64,000 bases of DNA from JAHELQ01 sp964491915 (GCA_964491915.1 CAZBHS010000006.1:89800-153799), one strand, 5' to 3'; positions 52,823 through 61,865 are shown, counted from the stretch's first letter. Translations and numbers: made by a program. Notes: generated by a model from the letters alone, not told the origin.

Positions 52823-54496
52823 CTAAAATAACCCGGTGACGACATCACCGCCGGCATTGATGTCAATCTGCTCAGCCGACGGCACCTTCGGCAATCCAGG
52901 CATTAACATGATATCGCCGCAAATGGGAATCACATACCCCGCGCCGCCGGCGATATTGATATCATTCACATTCAAGCGCCATCCGGCGGGGACATTCAAC
53001 TTTTTCTTGTTATCGGAAAACGAGAGAGGGGTCTTGGCAATACAGACGGGCATCTGATCCAACCCCAATTTTTTGATCAACTTCAATTTCCGCTTGGCGT
53101 CCCAGGAGAAGATGACACCATCGGCGCCATACACTTTTGTCGCCACCTTTTCTATTTTTTCCTCCACAGAATCTTCCAGGTCATACATCCGAACGAAATT
53201 GCCATCGGAACTATCGGCGGCATCCACAACTTTCTGGGCCAGCTCCACAGTCCCATCGCCGCCGCGGGCAAACCCTTCGCTAATTTCGGCGAAAGCCCCT
53301 TTTCCCTCGCTATACGACTTGATCAATTGGATCTCTTCCGGCTTGTCGTCGGGGAACACATTGACCGCCACCACAGGTTTCAAACCGAATGATTTCACAT
53401 TGTCGATGTGTTTGCCCAAATTGGGAAGCCCGGCCTTTAAGCCCTCCATGCCTTTGGCGTCGCCCTGGTGGCGCAAGGCCCGGACAGTGGCCACAATCAC
53501 CACCGCGTGAATCTTGTAATCCGCCACCCTGGATACCAGATCCACAAATTTCTCGAACCCCAAATCGGAGCCGAAACCGCACTCGGTCACCACATAATCG
53601 CTCATTTTGAGCGCCATCTTCGTCGCCACAATACTATTGGTACCAAACGAAATATTCGCGAACGGCCCGCCATGAATAAACGCCGGCGTGTGCTCGATGG
53701 TTTGCACCAGATTCGGCTTGATGGCGTCTTTCAGAAGCGTGGCCAGAGCGCCGCACACATTAAAATCTCCGCCGTACACCGGTTGGTCGAAGCGGCTGAA
53801 GCCCACCAAAATTTTGCAAATCCGTTCTTTGAGATCCTTGATATTGCGGGACAATGTGAGGATCGCCATGATTTCGGACGCCGCTGAAATGATAAAATTG
53901 TCTTCCCGTGTGTAACCGTCCTTTTGACCGCCCAATCCCACCACCACGTTACGGAGGTTGCGATCGTTCATATCCATGGCTCGCGCCCACAAGATCTTAC
54001 GCGTGTCCAACCTCAGTTCATTAGAAAAATGCATATGGTTGCCGATGACAGCGCTCAGCAAATTGTTGGCGGTGGTGATGGCATGGATATCGCCGGTAAA
54101 ATGGAGATTGATGTCTTCCATCGGCAATACCTGCGAATAACCGCCGCCGGCGGCGCCGCCCTTCACACCGAACACCGGACCCAACGAGGGCTCCCTCAAG
54201 GTCACGATAGAATTTTTCCCAATTTTATTGAGCCCCATGGTCAAGCCGATAGAGGTGGTGGTCTTACCCTCTCCATACTTTGTGGGCGTAATGGCTGTCA
54301 CGACGATGAGCTTGCCGTCCGGCCGCTCCTGCAACTGATCCATCACCTTTAAGGACACCTTTCCTTTATACCGGCCAAAAGGCCAGAATTCCTCATCCCC
54401 AATACCCAGCCGCTCCCGGACGGTCTCGATTCCTTCCAGGGGCGCTTCTCTCGCGATTTCGATATCGGTTTTCATGTCTCTATCTCCCTTTTTCAA
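52823..54496 (-). CDS. fhs: Formate-tetrahydrofolate ligase
   Basis: 557 residues, the usual length. The ATP site is TPTKYGEGKTTTSIGLTMGL, and LREPSLGPVFGVKGGAAGGG, HFTGDIHAITTANNLL and GGPFANISFGTNS are family blocks. It makes 10-formyl-THF from formate and ATP. Two starts compete: TTG 54496 has a near-perfect AAAGGAGGT seven bases upstream, while ATG 54475 gives the canonical MKTDIEIA N-terminus behind GGGAGA. I favour the TTG on the ribosome site but am not sure. It fits one-carbon metabolism of an anaerobe; no other Wood-Ljungdahl gene is in the window. Confidence 0.95.
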   Translation of the reverse strand: MKKGDRDMKTDIEIAREAPLEGIETVRERLGIGDEEFWPFGRYKGKVSLKVMDQLQERPDGKLIVVTAITPTKYGEGKTTTSIGLTMGLNKIGKNSIVTLREPSLGPVFGVKGGAAGGGYSQVLPMEDINLHFTGDIHAITTANNLLSAVIGNHMHFSNELRLDTRKILWARAMDMNDRNLRNVVVGLGGQKDGYTREDNFIISAASEIMAILTLSRNIKDLKERICKILVGFSRFDQPVYGGDFNVCGALATLLKDAIKPNLVQTIEHTPAFIHGGPFANISFGTNSIVATKMALKMSDYVVTECGFGSDLGFEKFVDLVSRVADYKIHAVVIVATVRALRHQGDAKGMEGLKAGLPNLGKHIDNVKSFGLKPVVAVNVFPDDKPEEIQLIKSYSEGKGAFAEISEGFARGGDGTVELAQKVVDAADSSDGNFVRMYDLEDSVEEKIEKVATKVYGADGVIFSWDAKRKLKLIKKLGLDQMPVCIAKTPLSFSDNKKKLNVPAGWRLNVNDINIAGGAGYVIPICGDIMLMPGLPKVPSAEQIDINAGGDVVTGLF

Positions 54497-54544
54497 TTTA
54501 TTACCTCCTTTCCAATAAAAAGGTAATATAAAAAATACAATTAT

Positions 54545-54573
54545 ATATTAGCAACCTAACAATTCAATGTCAA
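54545..54573 (-). promoter_or_regulatory. Promoter of fhs
   Basis: On the minus strand: TTGACA (54573-54568), 17-nt spacer, TAATAT (54550-54545). Confidence 0.65.
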
Positions 54574-54580
54574 TATACGC

Positions 54581-55417
54581 CTACATCGCGTACAATTGCC
54601 GGATCTCCCCGGCCCAGAGATTGTCGTCGATGGTCTCCAACACCAACGGGATATCGTCCAACCGCGGATCGTTCATAATCAAACGAAAGGTCTCCCAGCC
54701 GAGCTCCCCCATCCCCAAACTGTGATGACGGTCCTTGCGGCTGCCAAGCGCCACCTTCGAATCATTCAAATGCATCCCCTTCAAATAGTCGAAGCCCACA
54801 ATCCGCTCAAACGCCTCCATCGTAGACTCGTAAGTCTCCGGGGTACGGAGATCGTAGCCGGAGCTGAATGTATGACAGGTATCCAGGCAAACGCCGATAC
54901 GGGATTTGTCGTCGATCCGCTCAATAATATAGCGCAAATGCTCGAACTTGTACCCGACATTGCCTCCCATCCCGGCAGTGTTCTCGATCACCGCAGTCAC
55001 GCCTTCGGTCTCCGCCAACGCCAGATTCACCGACTCGGCGATCACATCCATACATTCCTCTTCGGAAATCATCTTTTTGTGGCTACCGGGGTGAAAATTC
55101 AAAAGCTTCAACCCCAATTGACCGCAGCGTTTCATCTCATCCAAAAAAGCGGCCCTGGACTTCTCCAGCCCATCGGGATCGGGATTCCCCAGATTGATCA
55201 AATAACTGTCATGAGGCAAAATATGCTCCGCCGAATAGCCGAACCGCCGGCAATTCTCCTGGAATTTCACGATATTTTCGTCGGTCAGGGGTTTGGATTT
55301 CCATTGTTTCTGATTCCGGGTAAACAAAGCGAACGCCTTCGCCCCAATCTTCTCAGCGTTCACCGGAGCGTTCTCGACGCCCCCCGTCGCACTGACATGA
55401 GCTCCCACAAACTTCAT
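54581..55417 (-). CDS. nfo: Endonuclease IV (deoxyribonuclease IV)
   Basis: 278 residues from ATG 55417 with GGAGGTTGTG upstream. KFVGAHVSATGGVENAP, FALFTRNQKQW, HDSYLINLGNPD, LNFHPGSHKK, VIENTAGMGGNVGY, VCLDTCHTFSSGYD, MHLNDSKVALGSRKDRHHSL and VLETIDDN cover the zinc ligands and the AP-site binding loops of the family. It cuts DNA at abasic sites in base-excision repair. A long open frame on the opposite strand is a by-product of codon bias. Confidence 0.95.
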   Translation of the reverse strand: MKFVGAHVSATGGVENAPVNAEKIGAKAFALFTRNQKQWKSKPLTDENIVKFQENCRRFGYSAEHILPHDSYLINLGNPDPDGLEKSRAAFLDEMKRCGQLGLKLLNFHPGSHKKMISEEECMDVIAESVNLALAETEGVTAVIENTAGMGGNVGYKFEHLRYIIERIDDKSRIGVCLDTCHTFSSGYDLRTPETYESTMEAFERIVGFDYLKGMHLNDSKVALGSRKDRHHSLGMGELGWETFRLIMNDPRLDDIPLVLETIDDNLWAGEIRQLYAM

Positions 55418-55506
55418 CACAACCTCCACCCCCAATTATACCACGATCCTCACGGATAGAAACAACCTCTCTTGCATTGTAATCTCATTTATGGCAAAAT
55501 AAAACC

Positions 55507-55602
55507 GAGATATCGCTGGCTATAATTTTTTATTTCCAGCGATATCGTATTAAAAAAAGCGGGATATCGCTGGAAATAAAAAATTATAATCAGCGATATC
55601 TC
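55507..55602. repeat. Nested inverted repeat (MITE-like or regulatory palindrome)
   Basis: Arms 55507-55546 and 55563-55602 are 40-bp inverted copies with two mismatches, separated by 16 bp. Each arm is itself a smaller inverted repeat: GATATCGCTG at its outer part and CAGCGATATC at its inner part, around an AT-rich centre. The motif therefore occurs four times (55509, 55537, 55563, 55591). It lies between the divergent nfo and ATPase genes, 30 bp before the ATPase start. Confidence 0.85.
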
Positions 55603-55631
55603 AGATAGCCGATCTCTAAAAGGCAGATTAT

Positions 55632-57119
55632 ATGATGAAATATGAAATTGTAGGACGAAAAAATGAGATAAAAAGGCTCGACCAAATCCTTAATTCCAAC
55701 GAAGCGGAATTCCTGGCATTATACGGAAGAAGACGGGTCGGCAAGACCTATCTGATCCGCCAATACTTTCAGGCTCAAACCTGTCTATTCTTTGAAGTCT
55801 CGGGACTCAAAGAGGGCGATATGCATACCCAACTCGAATTGTTCACCCTCTCGATCGAGAAAACCTTCTACAATAGCAGGATCAAACTTCAAATACCCAG
55901 CAGGTGGTTAGACGCTTTCGAGTTATTGACACATGAAATTAAACGGATTGCCCCAAACAGGAAAATAGTCTTTTTCTTCGACGAACTGCCCTGGTTGGCG
56001 ACGAAGAAATCGGGGCTATTACAGGCTCTCGACTATTATTGGAACAACGAGTGGGTAAAAAACTCAAGGCTAAAGCTAATCGTCTGTGGATCCGCCGCAT
56101 CCTGGATGCTGGAGAAGCTTGTCCATGCGAAAGGAGGTTTGTACAACCGTATCACCGCCCGTATACATTTGTATCCATTCAACCTCTACGAAACCAAAGC
56201 ATATCTTAAATTTCGAGGGGTAGACCTTGATGAGCAACAAATCCTTGAACTATATATGGTCATGGGAGGAATCCCCCATTATTTAAAAATGGTAACCAGA
56301 GGATATTCCGCCACCCAAAACATCAATAAAATCTGCTTCAGCAAAGACGGCCCCCTGTTTGATGAATTCACAAATCTTTTCGCTTCCCTATTCAATCACT
56401 CGGAAGCCCATATGGAAATTATCAAGGTCCTCGCTCAGAACCGCAACGGACTCTCACGCAACGAATTACTGAAAAAAATCTCGAAAAGTTCATCAGGCGG
56501 AACATTTAAAGAGCGAATAGAAGAATTGGAAGCAGCGGGATTCGTAACCGGTTTCGTCCCTTATGGGCGGACCACCAGGGGTACATCCTTTCGCGTCATC
56601 GACGAATATACCCTCTTTTACTTAAAATGGATAGATCCGGTTAAAAGTAAATTTCGCTACGAAACAGGAAATTATTGGCAAAGCAAATCCCAAACTCCCG
56701 CATGGAAATCATGGGCGGGATTTGCGTTTGAAGCCGTGTGCCACAAACACATCCAACAAATCAACCGCTCCCTGGACATAGAAGCGATGGCGAAAGAGAT
56801 CGGCAGTTGGCGCTACATCCCCGGTTCAAAATCAAAAGAAACCGGAGCGCAAATTGATCTATTAATCGACAGGGCGGACGGGATCATCAACATCTGCGAA
56901 ATCAAGTATAGCGCAACATCATATACAATCGACAAAAAGTATGCCGGTGAATTGCAAAACAAGTTGGAAACATTTGCCCGGCAAACCAAAAGCCAGAAAC
57001 AATTGTTCCTGGCTATGATTACGACATTGGGGCTCAACAAGAACCAATACTCGAAAGATCTCGTGCATCGCTCCATCACCCTCAAAGATCTATTCAAGCG
57101 AGGGTCCGACGCCGGCTAA
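55632..57119 (+). CDS. Archaeal-type ATPase with C-terminal PD-(D/E)XK-like domain
   Basis: 495 residues. FLALYGRRRVGKTYLIRQYF is the Walker A region, KIVFFFDELPWLATKKSGLL the Walker B region and KLIVCGSAASWMLEKL the sensor-like part, as in PF01637-type ATPases. A winged helix follows (LSRNELLKKISKSSSGGTFK). The last 130 residues form a DUF234/nuclease-like fold with GAQIDLLIDRAD...CEIKYS (D and ExK). The family is common, multicopy and of unknown role, possibly linked to mobile DNA. ATG 55632 and ATG 55635 are both possible. It follows a large inverted repeat and overlaps the convergent DUF4342 gene by four bases. Confidence 0.88.
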   Translation: MMKYEIVGRKNEIKRLDQILNSNEAEFLALYGRRRVGKTYLIRQYFQAQTCLFFEVSGLKEGDMHTQLELFTLSIEKTFYNSRIKLQIPSRWLDAFELLTHEIKRIAPNRKIVFFFDELPWLATKKSGLLQALDYYWNNEWVKNSRLKLIVCGSAASWMLEKLVHAKGGLYNRITARIHLYPFNLYETKAYLKFRGVDLDEQQILELYMVMGGIPHYLKMVTRGYSATQNINKICFSKDGPLFDEFTNLFASLFNHSEAHMEIIKVLAQNRNGLSRNELLKKISKSSSGGTFKERIEELEAAGFVTGFVPYGRTTRGTSFRVIDEYTLFYLKWIDPVKSKFRYETGNYWQSKSQTPAWKSWAGFAFEAVCHKHIQQINRSLDIEAMAKEIGSWRYIPGSKSKETGAQIDLLIDRADGIINICEIKYSATSYTIDKKYAGELQNKLETFARQTKSQKQLFLAMITTLGLNKNQYSKDLVHRSITLKDLFKRGSDAG

Positions 57120-57373
57120 TCCTCTATTTTTTCCACTACGATGGTCATTTTGGCAACCAGGGCGGCGATGGCTCCGACCGCGGCCAAGACCGGAAGGAAC
57201 GCGGCTCCCACCAAACCTAAAGTAAGGGGGATCTCGATCAATGTATCCCCGGTTTCGTTTTTGATGGTAATACGGCGAATATTGCCTTCATGAATGAGCT
57301 CTTTCACTTTATCGATAATTTCACCGCCGGTGACCTTGAATTCCTCTTTTCTGGTTTTTTTCTCTTCAGTCAT
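57116..57373 (-). CDS. DUF4342 protein
   Basis: 85 residues with GGAGGAGAATGTT before the ATG. TRKEEFKVTGGEIIDKVKEL, IHEGNIRRITIKNETGDTLI and LTLGLVGAAFLPVLAAVGA are the DUF4342 pattern: a short charged N-terminal part, a strand pair and a hydrophobic helix, then AKMTIVVEKIED. It is probably a small membrane-associated protein of unknown role. Confidence 0.9.
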   Translation of the reverse strand: MTEEKKTRKEEFKVTGGEIIDKVKELIHEGNIRRITIKNETGDTLIEIPLTLGLVGAAFLPVLAAVGAIAALVAKMTIVVEKIED

Positions 57374-57468
57374 AACATTCTCCTCCTGGACATGTTCGTC
57401 ATACTTCTATAACGCACAAACCTACGGCCAGGTTCCAATCTATCTGAATGTTGTCACCCTCAACGCGT

Positions 57469-57954
57469 TCACATGGCAGTGATCGAGTTATCCCTCTTGA
57501 GGACCCCCTCGATTTCCAATACCATATGGATATGCTTCGCGTTACCGTCATAAAACACAATTTTGTACGGCCCGTGGCTGCGCAGCGGATAACTGGCCCA
57601 CTCAAAATCCGGCATGGACGGCACCTTGATGTAGCGGTCGCCGGCAATATCGAACGTAGTGTTCCATTCGAGATTGCGGACCATCCGCGGCCGCGGTTTC
57701 GCTAATTCATCAATCTCCACATGCAGGTTGCCAAGATGAAACACCGGCGTCCGCGGCATCACCAAACCGACTTCATATTTTCCGGCTTTCAGACGGGCGG
57801 CGTTGCCACTGGACTTGATGATCCGCGCCACATCCTCCAGATCCAGCACGACCCCATCGATGGCCTTTCTATATCTCAAATTGGTATTGTGCTTCTGGGC
57901 CATTAAACTGAACGCCACAACAAACACCACCAGGAATAATATTATCTTTTTCAT
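57469..57954 (-). CDS. Secreted protein of unknown function
   Basis: 161 residues from ATG 57954 with AAGGAGTTAACG upstream. The signal peptide is MKKIILFLVVFVVAFSLMA. The mature part has LRYRKAIDGVVLDLEDVARI, AGKYEVGLVMPRTPVFHLGN, EWNTTFDIAGDRYIKVP and KIVFYDGNAKHIHMVLEIEG. Mixed helix and strand; no Cys in the mature form. I do not recognise a family. An in-frame start 30 bases upstream lacks a ribosome site. Confidence 0.75.
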   Translation of the reverse strand: MKKIILFLVVFVVAFSLMAQKHNTNLRYRKAIDGVVLDLEDVARIIKSSGNAARLKAGKYEVGLVMPRTPVFHLGNLHVEIDELAKPRPRMVRNLEWNTTFDIAGDRYIKVPSMPDFEWASYPLRSHGPYKIVFYDGNAKHIHMVLEIEGVLKRDNSITAM

Positions 57955-58059
57955 CGTTAACTCCTTGTTTTCAACACCAAACATATAGCAATCCCCATGC
58001 CAAATTTCCAGCGCTCAAATTGCCCTATTTTTAGTACAATTTGTATCCCATCACTACAA

Positions 58060-58776
58060 TCACCCCGGATTGGAGGGCCGGATATCCACCTCGCTCACCA
58101 TCGCCCGTTGCGGCAATTGCAGCATGTGAATGATTGTGGACGCCACATCCCCCGGCTTTAACGCCTGCTTGAGATTCGGATTCAACCGTTCCCGCCCGTC
58201 AAAAAAATTGGTATCCACAGAACCGGGACAAATGGCCAACACCCGGACGCCGTTCTTCCGCTCCTCCATCATCAAACAGCGGCTAAACCCCAATAACGCG
58301 TGCTTACTGGCGGCATAGCCGCCGCCGTTGATAAACGCGTTCTTCCCCGCCAGAGACACCACATTCACCACCGCCGACTCGCCGGCCTTGCGCAAATGGG
58401 GCAACGCCTCCCGCGTCAGGATAAACACACCCCGCACATTCAAAGCGAACATCTCATCCCACTGGCGCAACGACAACTCCGCCACCGGCTCAAAATAACC
58501 GACACCCGCGTTATTGACCACAATATCGATACTGCCGAAATGGTTCGCGGCCTTGCGGACAAACTCATGAATGTCCTTCTCCCGGCTCATATCCCCCGCG
58601 AACACCAGCGCATCAGCGCCGCCGGAACGCAGCTCATGCGCCAAAGTCTCCAACACTTTACCGCTCCTGGAAGAAATCGCCACCCGCACGCCTTCCCGGC
58701 ACAACGCCTTCGTAACCTCGCGACCGATTCCTTTGCTGGCGCCGGTCACCAACGCGACTTTCCCTCTGATATTCAT
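58060..58776 (-). CDS. Short-chain dehydrogenase/reductase (classical SDR)
   Basis: 238 residues from ATG 58776; a TTG 15 bases upstream is an alternative. VALVTGASKGIGREVTKAL is the NAD(P) motif, NNAGVGY follows, VVNVVSLAGKNAF has the catalytic Ser and GYAASKHAL the Tyr-x-x-x-Lys pair. AICPGSVDTNFF is the usual loop after the active site. The SSRSG after strand 2 suggests NADP(H). Substrate unknown. The gene appears monocistronic. Confidence 0.92.
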   Translation of the reverse strand: MNIRGKVALVTGASKGIGREVTKALCREGVRVAISSRSGKVLETLAHELRSGGADALVFAGDMSREKDIHEFVRKAANHFGSIDIVVNNAGVGYFEPVAELSLRQWDEMFALNVRGVFILTREALPHLRKAGESAVVNVVSLAGKNAFINGGGYAASKHALLGFSRCLMMEERKNGVRVLAICPGSVDTNFFDGRERLNPNLKQALKPGDVASTIIHMLQLPQRAMVSEVDIRPSNPG

Positions 58777-58863
58777 ACAAACCCCCTGCAAGGTGTGTTT
58801 TAATTCACCTTTAATGCTATAATAATACTATAAAAAAAATTGACGACAGAAAATGGTGAGAAA

Positions 58864-59268
58864 ATGAAAATAAAAATCGCGATCATCGGTGTGGCAATCT
58901 CCATCCTCCTCCTCTCCGCCCCAGGATGTAAATTACTGAAAGCCTACGACCCCGAAGGCACCTGGTTTTTAGAACGCTCGTATGGAGCCGTAAACGACTC
59001 CATCACATTCATCTTCACAGGCAGCCGCGACGGCGGCGCCGTTGTGTGGAATGAATTTGTGATCGGCAACTATGTCTTCAATTACAATGACGATGTACGC
59101 TTCGGAGCCATTTTCCCCGAAGGGATCCTGGCGGAAAAAACAGTCACCGAAAGTTACAAAGGCGGCTTCATCGACAAAGACATCATGAGCGGAACCCTCA
59201 CCTGGAAACGCGACGGCGTAACCCTCATGGGCGCCTGGCGAGCCTTCCGCATGGTGGAGACCTTTTAA
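58864..59268 (+). CDS. Small lipoprotein, paralogue of 51147-51542
   Basis: 134 residues from ATG 58864 with GGTGAG upstream. The lipobox is LLLSAPGC. The beta-rich mature part has PEGTWFLERSYG, ITFIFTGSRDGGAVVWNEFV, IGNYVFNYNDDVRFG, YKGGFIDKDIMSGTL and LMGAWRAFR. The order of motifs equals that of the small secreted protein at 51147-51542. TATAAT at 58818-58823 is a likely -10 box, with a weak -35. The function is unknown. Confidence 0.77.
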   Translation: MKIKIAIIGVAISILLLSAPGCKLLKAYDPEGTWFLERSYGAVNDSITFIFTGSRDGGAVVWNEFVIGNYVFNYNDDVRFGAIFPEGILAEKTVTESYKGGFIDKDIMSGTLTWKRDGVTLMGAWRAFRMVETF

Positions 59269-59279
59269 TCTCCCTCCAG

Positions 59280-59765
59280 ATGATCCAGATCATCACCGGC
59301 CCCCGCGATTGCGGCAAAACCTCCCGCCTACTATCACTCTTCAACCAAAACCAAACCGGCGACGGCCTCCTCTCCATCAAACAATTCCACCCCGCTTCCA
59401 ACCAGATCACCGGCTACCGCCTCCTCCACCTCTCCAGCCAAAAATCCCACTCTCTAGCCCGTCGCACCTCCCCCGGCAGCCCCCCATCCGCAACGCCCCA
59501 ACAATACCAACTGGGCGATTTTACCTTCTCCCCAAGCGCGTTCACCTACGCCGAAACTCTCCTCAACACCCTGATCGAACGGCAAATCCAGCCCATCTAC
59601 CTCGACGAGATCGGCCTCCTCGAGCTAAACGACCATGGCTTCGCCCCCATCGTTCCCGCCCTCATCGTCTCAGGCCTCGACCTCATCCTCGCCATCCGCC
59701 ACCGCTACCTCGACGAAGCCATCGATACCTTCTCCATCCCCTCCCCCTCCATCGTTAAACTATAA
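59280..59765 (+). CDS. P-loop NTPase of the THEP1-like nucleoside-triphosphatase type
   Basis: 161 residues. The P-loop is IITGPRDCGKTSRL and the Walker B region is IYLDEIGLLELNDHG, matching the DEIG.LEL motif of the NTPase_1/THEP1 family. LIVSGLDLILAIRHRYLDEA replaces the usual late strand. There is no ribosome site before the ATG, but the gene starts 11 bp after the lipoprotein stop, so it may be translated by coupling. The DNA is very C-rich in codon third positions compared with its neighbours. The role could be nucleotide hydrolysis or a chaperone-type function; it is not known for most members. Confidence 0.72.
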   Translation: MIQIITGPRDCGKTSRLLSLFNQNQTGDGLLSIKQFHPASNQITGYRLLHLSSQKSHSLARRTSPGSPPSATPQQYQLGDFTFSPSAFTYAETLLNTLIERQIQPIYLDEIGLLELNDHGFAPIVPALIVSGLDLILAIRHRYLDEAIDTFSIPSPSIVKL

Positions 59766-59795
59766 ATATTTTTCACTCTTTCACATAAAAAACAT

Positions 59796-59824
59796 TTGAC
59801 TTATTTTTCCCAATTCTATATATT
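59796..59824 (+). promoter_or_regulatory. Promoter of the GAF-PP2C gene
   Basis: TTGACT (59796-59801), 17-nt spacer, TATATT (59819-59824), then AGGAGGAAC directly before ATG 59867. Confidence 0.65.
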
Positions 59825-59866
59825 TAAATCAACACCTATCCCAAAGGGGACTTATTTAGGAGGAAC

Positions 59867-61519
59867 ATGCATCGCAAAGAAGATACTCCAGAATATCTCG
59901 AACTCAAAAAAAAATTATTCAAGCAAGAATTCATCGACCTGTACGTCGAGGCCCGGCTCCCTGAATTATTAAACGGAATCGCCGCGAAAATCAAGCAATA
60001 CCTCTATTGCGAAGAGGTCTCGATGTTTTTGTATTACGCCGGCAAACAAGAACTTCACTTCGAGGTTGCCACCGGCGACAAAGGGCAAACATTAAAAACC
60101 ATCGTCTTAAAGAAGGGGACAGGCATTGTCGGCTGGGTGGCGGACAACCGCGAATCCGTCATCACCAACGACCCGGCGCGCGACCCCCGCTTCAATATCG
60201 GCGCCGACCAGGAAGCCCACTTCAAAACCCGCTCCCTCGCCGCGGTCCCGGTGGAATCCGACGGCCAACTCATCGGCGTCTTAGAAGCGGTGAATCACAA
60301 AAAAAACGGCTTTGAGGACGACCATCTCAAACTTCTCCAATACATCGCCCAACTCATCGCCACCCCCCTCCAAAACGCCATGCTCTTTCACATCACCAAA
60401 GAAGAAAAAGAGCAAAAGCACCAACTCATCAAACTCGGCAGCGAGATCGCCGCCTCCCTCGACCCCCAAAAGATCTACCAGACCATCAAAATCTTCGTCG
60501 AAAGCCTCATCACCCCATCATTCTTCACTGTCGCCAACTACAACCAGAAAAAATGCCACGACATCCTCAACAACACCGAACTCCCCTATGATCCGGCCCA
60601 CATATCACCAGTCTCACCCAATCCCCACACCTTCCAATCTATCCTCAAAGCCAACGACAAAGAAATTGGATTCCTAAAAATCCAAACCCAGGACGCCATC
60701 CCTCCCGAATCCATCCCCCTACTCCGCGGCCTCGCCGATTTCACCGCTCTCGCCATCAACCGCTTCGAAAACATACAAGAGCTACTGGAAAAAGAACGCT
60801 ACGACAAAGAGCTCGAACTGGCCCAAAAAGTCCAGGAAAGATTTCTCCCCCAATATCCCACCAATCTCAAAAATCTACAGGTGGCATTTACCAGTATCCC
60901 CTCAACAAAAATAAGCGGCGACTATTACGATATCATTCCACTAAACGACGACGAGACCATCGTCACCGTCAACGATATCAGCGGCCACGGCATCGCCGCC
61001 GCGCAAATCATGGCGATCTTCAGCGCCACATTCAAACATGAAATCAAGAAAAACAACAATATCCTGGAAACCCTCAAGCGCCTACACGACCTCTTCTGCC
61101 AGGACATGTGCAAAGATCACCACGTCACCTCCTTCACCGGTCTCGTCAACACAGCCCAGCACACCATCACCTACATCAATTGCGGCCACGAGTACCCGAT
61201 TCTGTTTCGCGGCGATGGCTCCATCCAACTCTGCGAAGGCCCCACACCAGTGGGTCACCCAAAAGTCGAGGACTTCCAATTATACACTCAAACACTCGAA
61301 CCCGGCGACATCATCGCCCTCTTCACCGACGGCATCACCGAAGCCCAAAATCCTAAAAATGAGGAATACCAATCAACCAACCTTGTGGCCTGCATAAAAC
61401 AGCACCGCGCAGACGCCCCCCAAAAAATTCTCGACACCTGCGTCGCCGACTTAAAAGAATTCACTAAAAAAGAAACATTCCGCGACGACATCTCCCTCAT
61501 GATCATAAAAATAGACTAA
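59867..61519 (+). CDS. GAF-domain PP2C (SpoIIE/RsbU-like) serine phosphatase
   Basis: 550 residues, cytosolic. A GAF domain covers about residues 20-170 (YCEEVSMFLYYAGKQELHFE, GTGIVGWVADNRESVITNDP, AVPVESDGQLIGVLEAVNHK). A second, weaker GAF-like region spans 180-300. The SpoIIE phosphatase domain begins near 320: KISGDYYDIIPL, VTVNDISGHGIAAAQIMAIF, NCGHEYPILF, IIALFTDGITEAQNP and FRDDISLMIIK give the metal Asp residues. It likely dephosphorylates an anti-sigma-factor antagonist in a partner-switching pathway and senses a ligand through GAF. No anti-sigma genes lie nearby. Confidence 0.93.
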   Translation: MHRKEDTPEYLELKKKLFKQEFIDLYVEARLPELLNGIAAKIKQYLYCEEVSMFLYYAGKQELHFEVATGDKGQTLKTIVLKKGTGIVGWVADNRESVITNDPARDPRFNIGADQEAHFKTRSLAAVPVESDGQLIGVLEAVNHKKNGFEDDHLKLLQYIAQLIATPLQNAMLFHITKEEKEQKHQLIKLGSEIAASLDPQKIYQTIKIFVESLITPSFFTVANYNQKKCHDILNNTELPYDPAHISPVSPNPHTFQSILKANDKEIGFLKIQTQDAIPPESIPLLRGLADFTALAINRFENIQELLEKERYDKELELAQKVQERFLPQYPTNLKNLQVAFTSIPSTKISGDYYDIIPLNDDETIVTVNDISGHGIAAAQIMAIFSATFKHEIKKNNNILETLKRLHDLFCQDMCKDHHVTSFTGLVNTAQHTITYINCGHEYPILFRGDGSIQLCEGPTPVGHPKVEDFQLYTQTLEPGDIIALFTDGITEAQNPKNEEYQSTNLVACIKQHRADAPQKILDTCVADLKEFTKKETFRDDISLMIIKID

Positions 61520-61527
61520 AAATAACC

Positions 61528-61554
61528 GGCGGGCAGACTAAAAAACTGCCCGCC
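61528..61554. terminator. Hairpin after the phosphatase gene
   Basis: GGCGGGCAG (61528-61536) and CTGCCCGCC (61546-61554) form a perfect 9-bp stem with an A-rich 9-nt loop. It lies between the convergent phosphatase and small-peptide genes and may serve both; no U-run is present on either side. Confidence 0.65.
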
Positions 61555-61562
61555 AAAACTAA

Positions 61563-61721
61563 CTAGAACCAGGCATCCATTTTAGAGTCCATCCGGTACT
61601 GCAAACCCGGATCCGGATGACACTCTTCCCAGCACATCACCTCGCAAACGCCCCGGGCAACCCGTTCGATAAAATCCCGTTTCTGCCTACTACCACTTCT
61701 GTCGGTCAATTTCTTTAACAT
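61563..61721 (-). CDS. 52-residue Cys-containing peptide
   Basis: A small frame with a near-perfect AAAGGAGG before the ATG at 61721, TAG at 61563-61565. The peptide begins MLKKLTDRSGSRQKRDFIER, is basic at first, then has GVCEVMCWEECHPDPG (three Cys spaced four apart and a His) and ends KMDAWF. It has no signal peptide. It is the next gene, 144 bp downstream, after the Cys-rich secreted peptide on the same strand. It could be a modified-peptide precursor, a metal-binding peptide or a small regulator. I do not recognise it. Confidence 0.65.
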   Translation of the reverse strand: MLKKLTDRSGSRQKRDFIERVARGVCEVMCWEECHPDPGLQYRMDSKMDAWF

Positions 61722-61865
61722 TTAGTCCTCCTTTAGACTTAAAATCATATAGTTTCCCCCCAATAGTGCCCTACCAACAAAAAAAAATCAAACACATATC
61801 CCCTGAAAGACGTTGAGGAAAGGTAAATTCAATCCTCTACGTTAACTTTTTTAGATAATTTTACA

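Noticed and set aside
54596..55459. 287-codon open frame on the plus strand over nfo
   Set aside because: It is fully antisense to a well-conserved endonuclease IV gene, has no ribosome site and encodes a His/Gln/Pro-rich product typical of codon-bias shadows.
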